This document shows, one piece after another, positions 46,890-56,123 of a stretch of 64,000 nt of DNA. The notes beneath the pieces were generated by a model that saw only the letters and a program-made list of their open reading frames with translations, ran no database searches and was not told the origin of the DNA. This DNA comes from an uncultured Eubacterium sp. (lineage in GTDB: Bacteria; Bacillota; Clostridia; Lachnospirales; Lachnospiraceae): the NCBI GenBank assembly GCA_910583555.1, contig CAJTXO010000007.1, positions 62,001 to 126,000 on the forward strand, given 5' to 3'. The translations under genes were made by a program, and so were the position numbers. Position 1 is the first letter of the stretch. Every line of letters starts with the position of its first letter.

Positions 46890-48239
46890 ATGGAGAATGA
46901 GAAGGCGAAGAGGCTGGTCGCTGCGTTTCTGGCAGCCATGATGGCGGCGGTATTTGTTATACCGGGGACAACGGGCAAAAGCCTTGCCGCAAAAAAGACA
47001 AAGCTGAAAACGAATAAGATTTCGGTTTCAGAAGGAAAGGCAAAGAGGATTTCGATTTTAGGGAAAAAGGCGAAACACACGTACACGTTTGTAAGTAAAA
47101 ACAAAAAAATTGCAAAGGTGTCAAAAAAGGGAATGATTACCGGGGTAAGAGCCGGAAAAACCACGATTACGGTTAGGGATGAGTACAAGCAGAAGGGGAA
47201 AAAGAAGAAAAAAACACTGGGAAAGGTGACAGTTACTGTGACGCCGAAGTCCGGTACGGTGGTAAAAACACCGGTTCCAACGGAACCATCGGCTCCAACG
47301 GAACCTTCGGTTCCGACGCAGGCACCGCCAGTTTCGACGAACACCCCGCAGCAAACGGCGGATCCGACGCCGACTCCGGTTGCAACAGAAACACCGGACC
47401 CGATCCCGAACCTGTGGCCAGCTGAATGGTCGGATGATTACACGACGCCGACCCGTTACAATCGACAGGAGACGGATATAGAGTATGGCGAGATGAAGGA
47501 GATCACGTACCATTCCGAGACGACCGGGACAGACCGGAAGGCCAATGTCCTTCTTCCGGCGGGATATGATGAGAGTAAGCAGTATCCGGTTATTTATCTG
47601 CTCCATGGAGTTGGCGGTGACCACAATGAATGGGGGACAAATCCGAAACGTGTCATCGGGAATCTTATTGCTTCCGGTGAGGTGAAGGATATCATCGCAG
47701 TCATGCCAAATGTACGCGCATGGGAGAAAGGCAAGGATCCTGGTCCGGGCTTTAAGGATTTTCTTTCCTTGAAAAATTTTCAGGCATTTGATAACTTTAT
47801 CAATGATCTGCGCGATGATCTGATGCCGTATATGAAAGCGAATTATTCCATCGCGGAGGGCAGGGAAAATACGGCGATCGCCGGACTCTCTATGGGAGGA
47901 CGTGAATCACTGTATATCGGTCTCAGTATGCCGGAGACGTTTGGATACATCGGGTGTTTTGAACCGGCCATAGGTGTGCTCCCGTATGACGGAGAAAAAG
48001 GCTTGTTCACGGAAGAGACGTTAAAACTTCCCGATGAGTACAACGGGAAAAACGTGATTCTGATCCAGAAGGGAACGCAGGATACGACAGTAGGAGACTC
48101 TCCACTGCGCTATCACAATACCCTCACGAAAAACGGAACAATGAATGAGTATTATGAAGTGAATATGAATCACGAGATGAACGCGTGGGCAAACGGCTTG
48201 TATAACTTTGTGAAACGAGTGTTTGCCGTAAGCGAATAA
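46890..48239 (+). CDS. Secreted BIG2-linked CE1-like esterase
   Basis: The 449-residue protein has a signal peptide (1-33, VAAFLAAMMAAVFVIPGT), a BIG2 domain (about 35-118, FVSKNKKIAKVSKKGMITGV) and a Pro/Thr linker (about 125-172). The alpha/beta hydrolase domain of CE1/esterase D type follows (about 195-449): IYLLHGVGGDHNEW, AIAGLSMGGRES with nucleophile Ser334 and NMNHEMNAW with the His. Such enzymes free acetyl or feruloyl groups from plant glycans. AATCATTTGGAGG precedes the ATG. The 3' end nearly touches the convergent SGNH gene. Confidence 0.9.
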   Translation: MENEKAKRLVAAFLAAMMAAVFVIPGTTGKSLAAKKTKLKTNKISVSEGKAKRISILGKKAKHTYTFVSKNKKIAKVSKKGMITGVRAGKTTITVRDEYKQKGKKKKKTLGKVTVTVTPKSGTVVKTPVPTEPSAPTEPSVPTQAPPVSTNTPQQTADPTPTPVATETPDPIPNLWPAEWSDDYTTPTRYNRQETDIEYGEMKEITYHSETTGTDRKANVLLPAGYDESKQYPVIYLLHGVGGDHNEWGTNPKRVIGNLIASGEVKDIIAVMPNVRAWEKGKDPGPGFKDFLSLKNFQAFDNFINDLRDDLMPYMKANYSIAEGRENTAIAGLSMGGRESLYIGLSMPETFGYIGCFEPAIGVLPYDGEKGLFTEETLKLPDEYNGKNVILIQKGTQDTTVGDSPLRYHNTLTKNGTMNEYYEVNMNHEMNAWANGLYNFVKRVFAVSE

Positions 48240-48240
48240 A

Positions 48241-49248
48241 CTAAACGATTCCTAAGCATATAAGGCGAAAACGTTTCTCGTTTTCGCCTTTTTGCATGTC
48301 CGGCGACATGTCCAGCGAAATGTGGTGCATTTTTTTCTCTTTGGAAAGGGATACTACTTCATACACGGGATGTTCCCATTCGTGTACCCGGTAGGAATCC
48401 ATGAAATGGTAGGGTTCGCCATTCAAAGAGAGGCAGGCTGTGCCGAAATCCTCCGTAATGCCGACGAAATACCCGATAAAAACCGTGCAGCACGAGGCGT
48501 TTATAACAAGCGGCTCGGGATGGTGTCCCGCTGTGTGTTCCCAGGAGGACGGGATAAAATGAAGGTGCGCGAGTTCATTGTTGTAAAAGCCTTTGGCCGG
48601 GAGACCGGTTTCCGCGGCGGCCGGCAACTTGGAAACATATTGCAGAAGACGCGTGAGACAGCGGCCGATATAGCTGTGCCCGACCGGGCCGGGATGACAG
48701 TTGTCATACGAGTAATCCCGCCAGCGCATGATCCCGGCACGGATGTCCTCATCGAGCCAGGTTCCGATATTTACATAGGGAACCCCGTAATATTCACAGA
48801 CAGCTGCCATCTGCGGCGCGCACGTATAGCCTTTTTCCCCTCTTACGAAAAAGGATAATACAGCGGGATGTGTGGGCAGGCTCAGACACTTTACCAGAAG
48901 GCTTTCGTAGGCTTCGCGGAACATATGGTTCTTCTGGTCGTTGACCGCGTAATCGATCAGGATCAGATCGGGCGCGTACTGTCCGAGTTCCGTGTAAGCC
49001 AAATGAAGTCCGTGCAGCGAAGGCATCCCGGGCGCGCTTAAGTTGTGGCCGGAAATGTCGTCATTTTGGAACGTATGCCTGAAATATTGTGTGAGGATCG
49101 TGGTGAACTGGTGCTGTTCTTCGATCTGATACCCCATGGTAATGGAGGATCCGAGAAAAACGATCGATATATGCTCTCCGCGCGCGGCTTTGGCAAAAAC
49201 GGATTGGAGGCGGGAAGCGTTCCCGCCGAAAATATGTGTGTGTTCCAT
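48241..49248 (-). CDS. SGNH/GDSL-family hydrolase
   Basis: The 335-residue protein begins FLGSSITMGY (residues 31-40) where Ser35 is the nucleophile of block I, with YAVNDQ as block III (Asn) and DNCHPGPVGH as block V (Asp and His, about 190). It probably removes acyl groups from a glycan or small ester. There is no signal peptide. On the minus strand AGAAGGAGATC precedes the ATG. The last 12 codons contain the convergent terminator sequence. The C-terminal part (about 230-335) has beta-rich features of a second domain. Confidence 0.8.
   Translation of the reverse strand: MEHTHIFGGNASRLQSVFAKAARGEHISIVFLGSSITMGYQIEEQHQFTTILTQYFRHTFQNDDISGHNLSAPGMPSLHGLHLAYTELGQYAPDLILIDYAVNDQKNHMFREAYESLLVKCLSLPTHPAVLSFFVRGEKGYTCAPQMAAVCEYYGVPYVNIGTWLDEDIRAGIMRWRDYSYDNCHPGPVGHSYIGRCLTRLLQYVSKLPAAAETGLPAKGFYNNELAHLHFIPSSWEHTAGHHPEPLVINASCCTVFIGYFVGITEDFGTACLSLNGEPYHFMDSYRVHEWEHPVYEVVSLSKEKKMHHISLDMSPDMQKGENEKRFRLICLGIV
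48262..48293. terminator. Terminator shared by the esterase and SGNH genes
   Basis: AAGGCGAAAACG (48262-48273) pairs perfectly with CGTTTTCGCCTT (48279-48290), with T-runs on the esterase side. It lies inside the coding end of the minus-strand SGNH gene. Confidence 0.85.
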
Positions 49249-49377
49249 GAAAAGATCTCCTTCTGTAAATACTCATATTTATCTTTGTATAGATTTAGTA
49301 TACGGGAAGATGGCAGAGAAAACAATGGCTGCGGGGAAAAAGGACGGAAAAAAGGTGCGGTTCCAATTACAGAAAAC

Positions 49378-49407
49378 TTGCTATCGGGGAATCAAATGTG
49401 TTATAAT
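49378..49407 (+). promoter_or_regulatory. Promoter of the DUF6270-like gene
   Basis: TTGCTA (49378-49383), an 18-base spacer and TATAAT (49402-49407), about 50 bases before the ATG at 49460. Confidence 0.65.
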
Positions 49408-49459
49408 CATGTCAGTTGTAAATTAAAAAAGGATTTTATGGAAGAAAAGGCTGCGAATT

Positions 49460-51580
49460 ATGGATATCATGGACAAAGTAGAGAAAAAGACGATCCGGTT
49501 AAACGGTTCCTCGTTTATTAACGATATGGAGTTGGATGACCGGTATAAAATTGTAAAGGAAAGTTTGTGGATTTCGCTCTTATCCCTGGTGGGCAATCCG
49601 GAGGGCGCTACCGTTGCGCTGGAGGGAAAGGTATCGCCCTACCTGACGATGGATCTGGAAAAACGGCTCGCACAGTCGCTGGAGGATGAACCGGCGGAAT
49701 TTCTCGTGGTAGATATGTGCTATACGGCAGGGCACGGACTTTATAAATGGAACGGACAGGTTTTCACAAAGAATCCGAAGTTTCTGGAGAGTGATTTTTT
49801 TGCCGAGCACGAACAGGAGATGGAGTTTATCGATGTCATGCGTGACCGGGAGTTTGACTGGAAACCGTATATGGATCGGTATTTGGAACTGATCGGAACA
49901 TATTTTGACGCGGACCACATTATCCTCGTCAAATCGAGATGCCCGCTCTGGTATGTGACGCATACGCATGTGCGCAGGTTCAAGAGAAAGAGCAGGCGGG
50001 CCTATAACCGCCGGATCAAGGAACTGGAAAATTATTTTGTGAAGAAGATGGATCCGTATGTGGTAGATATATATTCCCATTATTTTATTGATTATGATAA
50101 CAAAAAGGGCGTTACGATGTCTACGTATGAAAAACCTTTTTATCACCACGCCAAACGGATCATTTCCACGATCATCCGCACACAGCCGGAACAGCGGGTG
50201 TTCAGCGGACAGGAATACTATATGCGGCTGGGGCGATTCCTCAAGTACTACGACAATCTGTTTGCCAAAAATAATACGGGGCTGTTTATGGACGAGGATG
50301 ATTTTCTCGACCATCTGGTGCTGCAGCTCAGTCGGGAGATCCTCATTGACTATGAGAGTGATTTCGTGGAAATGGAGGCCTGCGGCTACGGTTCGATACA
50401 GGAAATACTGGATAAACACAGTTTTAAGTTTGCGCAGCCGCTGCGGGAATGCCTGAAGGTCGTACAGGCCGTAGAGGAAGGCGATATTTTCCGCGCGGAT
50501 ACCGACTATGATCTGATCTTTCAACACCACCTGAAAATCGTGCAGCCGTTTACGGAACTTGTGCGAACGGAATGGGAGCGGCAGGGACTGACGACGGAGA
50601 CGCTCCATGTAAACCAGTTTAACTGCAGCCATTATTATCAGGCGTTGGCCGCGGTAAGGAAGGGAAAGGCGGCGCTTTTAAAAAAATGTGTCTCCGGCAT
50701 CGGCAGCAATATGGAGGAGCGGCATAAGGTAAAAATGCTGGTCAGGAATATGAAGCGGGAGGCAAAGGACGCGACGGCGGCGTACTGCCGCGCGATGAAC
50801 CGGTATTATGAGCCTATCCCTGTCGATCTGTGGGGATCATGTATCACGCGGGAAATACTGAATGAGGATGACGGCAGATTTGAGATCGGGAAATATGCTT
50901 ACCGGAACTGCTGTCTATTTGCCTTTGATCCGCCGATTCCGTATGATGATCGCAAATTTGAGGATCTCTCGCTGTTTGAGGATAGTAACTGGCGCGTCGG
51001 CTATATCCGCAGCGCCTTTCACAAAGATCTGCCCGAGCAGCTGAAGAAAACGCAATCAAAGTGGCTTCTGCTGGATTTTTATGATCTGATCTGTGATATT
51101 GTGGAGTATGAGGGCGGTGTGCTGACGGCGGACAGTGAAGTGCGGGGACTCAAGTTTTACAAGGAAATAAAGGAACAGTGCACGCTGACGTCGATCGATG
51201 CCATTTTGGATGAAGACGAGATCCAGCGGCGGTTTGACAGATTTATCGAGTTTATCCGTGAGCGGTACGGGTCGAACATCGTATGGATCAAGGCGGATGT
51301 AAAACTGAAATTTCTCGACCAGGAGAGACAGTTACGGCCGATGAGGTGGCACAAAAGAGAGGTGCTCCTCGAGAAGAGGAAATTTATGGATCAGTGGCAG
51401 AAGTATTTCGAGAAACATATGGACTGCTATGTCATTGATTACGCGAGACGTTATCACGCGGATGATCTGTGCGTCTCAGGCGCGTTTATGGTACACTACG
51501 AAAAAGAGTTTTATGAGAGATGTTATCAGGCGCTGTATGAGATCATTTATGAGGGTAAGGGAAAACGGTATTACAAATAG
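49460..51580 (+). CDS. Protein with two DUF6270-like domains
   Basis: This 706-residue protein has an internal similarity. The C-terminal part (about 450-690) contains the DUF6270 (SGNH-like) signature DLWGSCITREILN and WLLLDFYDLICDI, then FIEFIRERYGSNIVWIKADVKL and CYVIDYARRYHADD. An N-terminal half (about 60-220) reads the same way in a weaker form: FLVVDMCYTAGHGLYKW, DADHIILVKSRCP and YVVDIYSHYFIDYD. The middle region (about 290-440) is charged. DUF6270 is associated with polysaccharide modification, though its function is not established. The weak ribosome binding site AAAAGG makes the exact start uncertain. Confidence 0.65.
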   Translation: MDIMDKVEKKTIRLNGSSFINDMELDDRYKIVKESLWISLLSLVGNPEGATVALEGKVSPYLTMDLEKRLAQSLEDEPAEFLVVDMCYTAGHGLYKWNGQVFTKNPKFLESDFFAEHEQEMEFIDVMRDREFDWKPYMDRYLELIGTYFDADHIILVKSRCPLWYVTHTHVRRFKRKSRRAYNRRIKELENYFVKKMDPYVVDIYSHYFIDYDNKKGVTMSTYEKPFYHHAKRIISTIIRTQPEQRVFSGQEYYMRLGRFLKYYDNLFAKNNTGLFMDEDDFLDHLVLQLSREILIDYESDFVEMEACGYGSIQEILDKHSFKFAQPLRECLKVVQAVEEGDIFRADTDYDLIFQHHLKIVQPFTELVRTEWERQGLTTETLHVNQFNCSHYYQALAAVRKGKAALLKKCVSGIGSNMEERHKVKMLVRNMKREAKDATAAYCRAMNRYYEPIPVDLWGSCITREILNEDDGRFEIGKYAYRNCCLFAFDPPIPYDDRKFEDLSLFEDSNWRVGYIRSAFHKDLPEQLKKTQSKWLLLDFYDLICDIVEYEGGVLTADSEVRGLKFYKEIKEQCTLTSIDAILDEDEIQRRFDRFIEFIRERYGSNIVWIKADVKLKFLDQERQLRPMRWHKREVLLEKRKFMDQWQKYFEKHMDCYVIDYARRYHADDLCVSGAFMVHYEKEFYERCYQALYEIIYEGKGKRYYK

Positions 51581-51595
51581 CAGGAGGATAAGAAA

Positions 51596-53002
51596 ATGAA
51601 GAAGAGAGCAAAGAGAAATTCCTTTTCCGGCTCGATCGGTTTTGTACTGGCGGCGGCCGGAAGCGCGGTGGGACTTGGAAATATATGGAGGTTTCCGTAT
51701 CTGGCGGCGAAGGACGGCGGGGGCATGTTCCTTATTATTTACCTGATACTCGCGCTGACGTTTGGATTTACCCTGTTGATCACGGAAGTTGCAATCGGGC
51801 GGAAGACGAAGCAGAGTCCGATCACGGCTTATGGGAAGCTGAAGAAGAGCTGGGGCGGACTTGGTGTGATCTCGTGTCTCGTCCCAGTCATCATCCTGCC
51901 GTATTACTGTGTGATCGGCGGCTGGGTGATCAAGTACTTCCTGATGTATCTCACGGGAAACGGCGCGGCGACGGCAGAGGACGGATTTTTCACATCCTTT
52001 ATTTCCGCAGGGACAGAGCCTGTCGTGATGATGGCGATCTTTTTATTCGCGGTAGCATTTGTCATTTTCCGCGGTGTCAATAAGGGGATCGAGTCGTTTT
52101 CAAAAATACTCATGCCGATACTGATCGTATTGGTGATCGTGATCGCGGTCTTTTCCGTTACGATCAGGCACACGGACGAGAGCGGGGTCACGAGGACAGG
52201 ACTGCAGGGACTGAGCATTTATCTGATCCCGAATTTTGAAGGGATGACAGTAAGCCGGTTTTTCTCGGTACTTTTTGACGCGATGGGGCAGTTGTTTTTC
52301 AGCCTGAGTGTCGCGATGGGAATCATGATCGCGTACGGTTCGTATGTTCGTGACGATGCCGACCTGAACAAGTCGATCTATCAGATCGAGATTTTTGATA
52401 CGGTCGTTGCTTTTCTGGCGGGCGTCATGATCATTCCCGCGGTGTTTACGTTTTCTGGAACGGAAGGGATGGATGCGTCCGGGCCGGGACTGATGTTTGT
52501 TTCGCTGCCGAACGTTTTTTCTGAGATGGGAAAGATCGGCCATGTGGTAGGCTGTCTGTTTTTTGCTATGGTGCTGTTCGCGGCGCTCACGAGTGCCGTG
52601 TCTGTCATGGAGGCGGTCGTTTCGAGCCTGATGGACCGTTTTGGATGGACGAGGACGAAGGCGGCCGTGTTAGAGACGGTGATTGCCGTAGCTGCCGGGT
52701 TTATTGTCTGCAAGGGCTACAATGCACTGTACTTCGAGCTCCCGCTGCCAAATGGGGCAACGGCGCAGATTTTGGATATTATGGATTATATCAGCAATAA
52801 TATTCTCATGCCGGTCGTGGCGATCGGAACGTGTATCCTCATCGGGTGGATCGTAAAACCGTCCACGGTAGTGGAAGAGGTGGAAAAGAATGGTCAAAAG
52901 ATGGGAAGGAAGCGGCTCTATGTCGTGATGCTCCGGTTTATCGCTCCCATCCTTTTGATGATCCTGCTTTTGAAATCATTAGGAATATTGACGGCAATTT
53001 AA
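51596..53002 (+). CDS. Sodium:neurotransmitter symporter family transporter
   Basis: The 468-residue membrane protein has the SNF/LeuT-type N-terminus: GSIGFVLAAAGSAVGLGNIWRFPY (quoted as AAAGSAVGLGNIWRFPY, residues 17-33), GGGMFLIIYL, the unwound TM1 region, and about 11-12 membrane helices. It brings in an amino acid, probably tryptophan or another large one by relation to TnaT/MhsT, with sodium. AGGAGGATAAG precedes the ATG. It is 16 bases past the double DUF6270 gene. Confidence 0.92.
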   Translation: MKKRAKRNSFSGSIGFVLAAAGSAVGLGNIWRFPYLAAKDGGGMFLIIYLILALTFGFTLLITEVAIGRKTKQSPITAYGKLKKSWGGLGVISCLVPVIILPYYCVIGGWVIKYFLMYLTGNGAATAEDGFFTSFISAGTEPVVMMAIFLFAVAFVIFRGVNKGIESFSKILMPILIVLVIVIAVFSVTIRHTDESGVTRTGLQGLSIYLIPNFEGMTVSRFFSVLFDAMGQLFFSLSVAMGIMIAYGSYVRDDADLNKSIYQIEIFDTVVAFLAGVMIIPAVFTFSGTEGMDASGPGLMFVSLPNVFSEMGKIGHVVGCLFFAMVLFAALTSAVSVMEAVVSSLMDRFGWTRTKAAVLETVIAVAAGFIVCKGYNALYFELPLPNGATAQILDIMDYISNNILMPVVAIGTCILIGWIVKPSTVVEEVEKNGQKMGRKRLYVVMLRFIAPILLMILLLKSLGILTAI

Positions 53003-53106
53003 ATTTTTTATGTAATTTATATGTAATAAAGTGCAGATGCAGGGTGCGGGCAGTCGGGACAGGACAATAGAAGGACAATAGAAACGGGAAGGAAATGGTT
53101 TATCTT

Positions 53107-54921
53107 ATGAAAGTGAAAGTATCAAATTATGTGGCGCAGTTTTTGGTGGAGCACGGAATCGATACGGTGTTTACCGTGACGGGTGGAGGCGCGATGCACC
53201 TCAATGACGGATTGGGGCATCAGGAGGGACTTCACTGTGTTTATCAGCATCATGAGCAGGCGTGCGCGATCGCCGGGGAGGCGTACGCGCGTATGCACAA
53301 CCGGATCGGCGCCGTGTGCGTGACGACGGGTCCGGGAGGGACAAACGCGATCACCGGCGTCGTCGGTGGATGGCTGGACTCGATCCCGATGCTCATCCTT
53401 TCCGGGCAGGTCCGCTACGATACGACGGCGAGGAGTACCGGCCTCGGCCTGCGCGCGATGGGAGATCAGGAGTTTGACATCTGTAAGGCGGTGGACTGCA
53501 TGACGAAGTACTGCCAGATGGTGATCGACCCCCTCGATATCCGCTATTGTCTGGAAAAGGCGCTGTATCTCGCGCAGATCGGGCGTCCCGGCCCGTGTTG
53601 GCTCGACATTCCGCTGAATGTACAGGGCGCGTTTGTGGACACGGATGATCTCCGCGCGTTCGACCCGCAGGAGTGTGCTGCGGAAAAACCGGTGGAGCCT
53701 GCGGACGAGCTTATCGATACGATCCTGGACAAGATAAAAGGAGCCAGGCGTCCAGTGATCAATGCCGGAAACGGCATACGGATCTCGGGCGGATACGAGG
53801 ATTTCGTGGAACTGGTCGAAAAGCTGGGGATCCCGGTCGTGACCGGATGGAACAGCATTGACCTGATCGCGGACGAGCACCCGCTGTACGTCGGGCGCGC
53901 GGGCATCATGGGCGACCGCGCGGGCAATTTTGCCATCCAGAACAGCGACCTCGTTCTTTCGCTCGGAAGCCGCCTGAGTATCCGGCAGGTGGGGTACAAT
54001 TATAAGACGTGGGCGAGGGAAGCCTATACGATCGTCGTCGATGTGGACGGAGAGGAACTGAAAAAACCGACGCTGCATGTCGATCTTCCCGTCTGCGCGG
54101 ATGTCAGGGACGTGATGCGCAAATTAAATGAGAAGCTGGGCGACGAAAAGCATGCGGCCGAGACCTTCTGGCTCGAAAAATGCGCGCACTGGAAAGAGGC
54201 CTATCCGGTCGTTCTTCCGAAACACTATGAGCAGGGCAGTCCGGCGAATGTGTACGCGTTTATCAAAGAAGTGAGTAAAGTGCTGCCCGAGGACTACGTG
54301 ACGGTCGTGGGAAATGGATCCGCGTGCGTCGTGGGGAGCCACGGCTATGAGATCAAGAAAGGACAGCGTTTTATCATCAATTCCGCGATCGCGTCGATGG
54401 GGTACGATCTGCCGGCCGCGATCGGCGCGTGCGTGGCAGAAGGAAACAAAGAGATCGTCTGTCTGAGCGGAGATGGCAGCATTCAGATGAACCTTCAGGA
54501 ACTGCAGACGATCCAGACGAACCATCTGCCGATCAAAATATTTGTCATCAATAACAACGGCTACCATTCGATTCGCCAGACACAGACCAACTTTTTCGGT
54601 GAGCCTTATGTCGGAATCGGCCCGCAGAGCCACGACCTGGAGTTCCCGGATATGGAACGGATCGCCTATGCGTACCGCTATCCATTTTTCCGCTGTGACA
54701 ACAATGACAAGCTGGCGGAGACGATCCAGCACGTATTTGAGACGGAGGGGGCCGTGATCTGCGAGATCATCGTCTCGATGGACCAGAATTTTGAGCCGAA
54801 GTCCGCGACGAAGAGGCTCGACGACGGCACGCTCGTTTCGCCGCCATTAGAGGATCTGGCGCCGTTTCTCGACCGGGAGGTGTTCCGGGAGGAAATGGTG
54901 ATCGAGCCGGTAGAAGAATGA
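53107..54921 (+). CDS. TPP-dependent acetolactate synthase-like enzyme
   Basis: The 604-residue enzyme (start ATG 53107; 53095 also possible) has the full TPP-enzyme structure. The first domain has the catalytic Glu in HHEQACAIAGEAYARM (about residue 46); the central FAD/NAD-like domain spans about 195-330; the third has the TPP-binding motif GDGSIQMNLQELQTI...NNNGYHSI (about 455-490). It resembles IlvB but has no small subunit beside it. The epimerase next to it suggests use in a sugar pathway, as for YerE-type enzymes that add a two-carbon unit to a keto sugar. Confidence 0.8.
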   Translation: MKVKVSNYVAQFLVEHGIDTVFTVTGGGAMHLNDGLGHQEGLHCVYQHHEQACAIAGEAYARMHNRIGAVCVTTGPGGTNAITGVVGGWLDSIPMLILSGQVRYDTTARSTGLGLRAMGDQEFDICKAVDCMTKYCQMVIDPLDIRYCLEKALYLAQIGRPGPCWLDIPLNVQGAFVDTDDLRAFDPQECAAEKPVEPADELIDTILDKIKGARRPVINAGNGIRISGGYEDFVELVEKLGIPVVTGWNSIDLIADEHPLYVGRAGIMGDRAGNFAIQNSDLVLSLGSRLSIRQVGYNYKTWAREAYTIVVDVDGEELKKPTLHVDLPVCADVRDVMRKLNEKLGDEKHAAETFWLEKCAHWKEAYPVVLPKHYEQGSPANVYAFIKEVSKVLPEDYVTVVGNGSACVVGSHGYEIKKGQRFIINSAIASMGYDLPAAIGACVAEGNKEIVCLSGDGSIQMNLQELQTIQTNHLPIKIFVINNNGYHSIRQTQTNFFGEPYVGIGPQSHDLEFPDMERIAYAYRYPFFRCDNNDKLAETIQHVFETEGAVICEIIVSMDQNFEPKSATKRLDDGTLVSPPLEDLAPFLDREVFREEMVIEPVEE

Positions 54922-54993
54922 TTTACGATCCTCCGCCATAGATTTAGGAATTGTTGTTTGGAAGTGTGGATGAGAATAATGGAGGACGTATAT

Positions 54994-55941
54994 ATGATGG
55001 AACGGGCGATCATTACAGGGGCATCGGGGATGTTGGGACAGGCGCTCTGCCGCCTGCTTGCCGGGAAGGGAATTCAGGTGTACGCGGTCGTGCGGCCGGG
55101 TTCGCAGCAGAATGCCTATCTGTTTCAGCACGAGCGGGTGACGGCTGTGCCTTGCGATCTCACGGAACTTACGAAACTGCCGGACAAAATCGGAGAGAGA
55201 TGTGACGCGTTTTTTCATTTCGCATGGGGCGGGACGTACGGAGGCAACCGCAATAACTACTACGGACAGTGGGACAATGTGAAATATACGCTTGATGCTG
55301 TCATGGCCGCCAAAGAGTCAGGGTGCTCCGTGTTTCTCGGCGCCGGTTCCCAGGCGGAATTCGGACGTGTGCCAGACGGGGTGAAACTGAGTTCAGCGGT
55401 CCGCGCGAATCCGGAAACCGGTTACGGCATCGCGAAGCTCTCGGCGGGTCAGATGAGCCGGGCGCTTTGCCGGGATGACGGGATCCGGCATGTGTGGACG
55501 CGCATTCTCAGCGTGTACGGGCCGGGGGATAAAGACCGCACGATGGTCATGTCGGGAATCTGTTCGATGCTGCGCGGCGAGATGCCAAAGTATACGAAGG
55601 GCGAACAGATCTGGGATTATCTGTACTGCGACGATGCGGCGATGGCATTTTACCTGGCGGCGGAAAAGGGAAAAGACGGCGCGGTTTATACGGTCGGCAG
55701 CGGGCAGGAGCGCAGGCTGCGGGAGTATATACAGGACATCGGTGATGTGATCTGCCCGGGGCGGGATATTATATTTGGCGAGGTTCCGTATTATGACAAG
55801 CAGGTGATGTATTTGTGTGCTGATATACGGGAGTTGCAGGAGGATACGGGATTTGCGCCCACGGTGCCGTTTTCGGAGGGGGTCCGCAGGACGGTGGAGT
55901 GGCGACGGAACGTAAAGTTCCGACAGCACATAAAGTACTGA
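54994..55941 (+). CDS. NAD(P)-dependent epimerase/dehydratase (SDR)
   Basis: The 315-residue extended SDR enzyme has a GASGMLGQ nucleotide-binding motif (residues 9-16) and the active-site YGIAKLSAGQ (Tyr-x-x-x-Lys, about 145-154). It reduces or epimerises a nucleotide sugar. The start follows GGAGGACG with spacing 8. Its last 12 codons run into an 18-bp tandem repeat array (units 1 and 2). Adjacent to the TPP enzyme, so probably in the same sugar pathway. Confidence 0.85.
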   Translation: MMERAIITGASGMLGQALCRLLAGKGIQVYAVVRPGSQQNAYLFQHERVTAVPCDLTELTKLPDKIGERCDAFFHFAWGGTYGGNRNNYYGQWDNVKYTLDAVMAAKESGCSVFLGAGSQAEFGRVPDGVKLSSAVRANPETGYGIAKLSAGQMSRALCRDDGIRHVWTRILSVYGPGDKDRTMVMSGICSMLRGEMPKYTKGEQIWDYLYCDDAAMAFYLAAEKGKDGAVYTVGSGQERRLREYIQDIGDVICPGRDIIFGEVPYYDKQVMYLCADIRELQEDTGFAPTVPFSEGVRRTVEWRRNVKFRQHIKY

Positions 55942-55993
55942 CAGAACGTAAAGTTCTGACGGAACATATAGTTCTGATAGAACATGAAGTACT
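55904..55993. repeat. Five tandem 18-bp palindromic units
   Basis: Units begin at 55904, 55922, 55940, 55958 and 55976; for example GACGGAACGTAAAGTTCC, GACAGAACGTAAAGTTCT and GACGGAACATATAGTTCT. Each has inverted arms (GGAAC/GTTCC type). The first two encode the end of the epimerase and the rest are non-coding. Copy number is likely to vary. Confidence 0.9.
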
Positions 55994-56123
55994 GATGGCA
56001 TGTGTGGGTGATGCAGGCATTTGAAGTACTAAGGGGAATAACTGCATAAGAAGAGCAGGATGTGCGCATATTATAGAGCAGAGAAAGGCTGCGGCACACA
56101 TACTGCAGAAATGGTGGATTCTT

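Noticed and set aside
55904..55993. CRISPR array
   Set aside because: The 18-bp units are direct tandem repeats with no spacers and no cas genes nearby.
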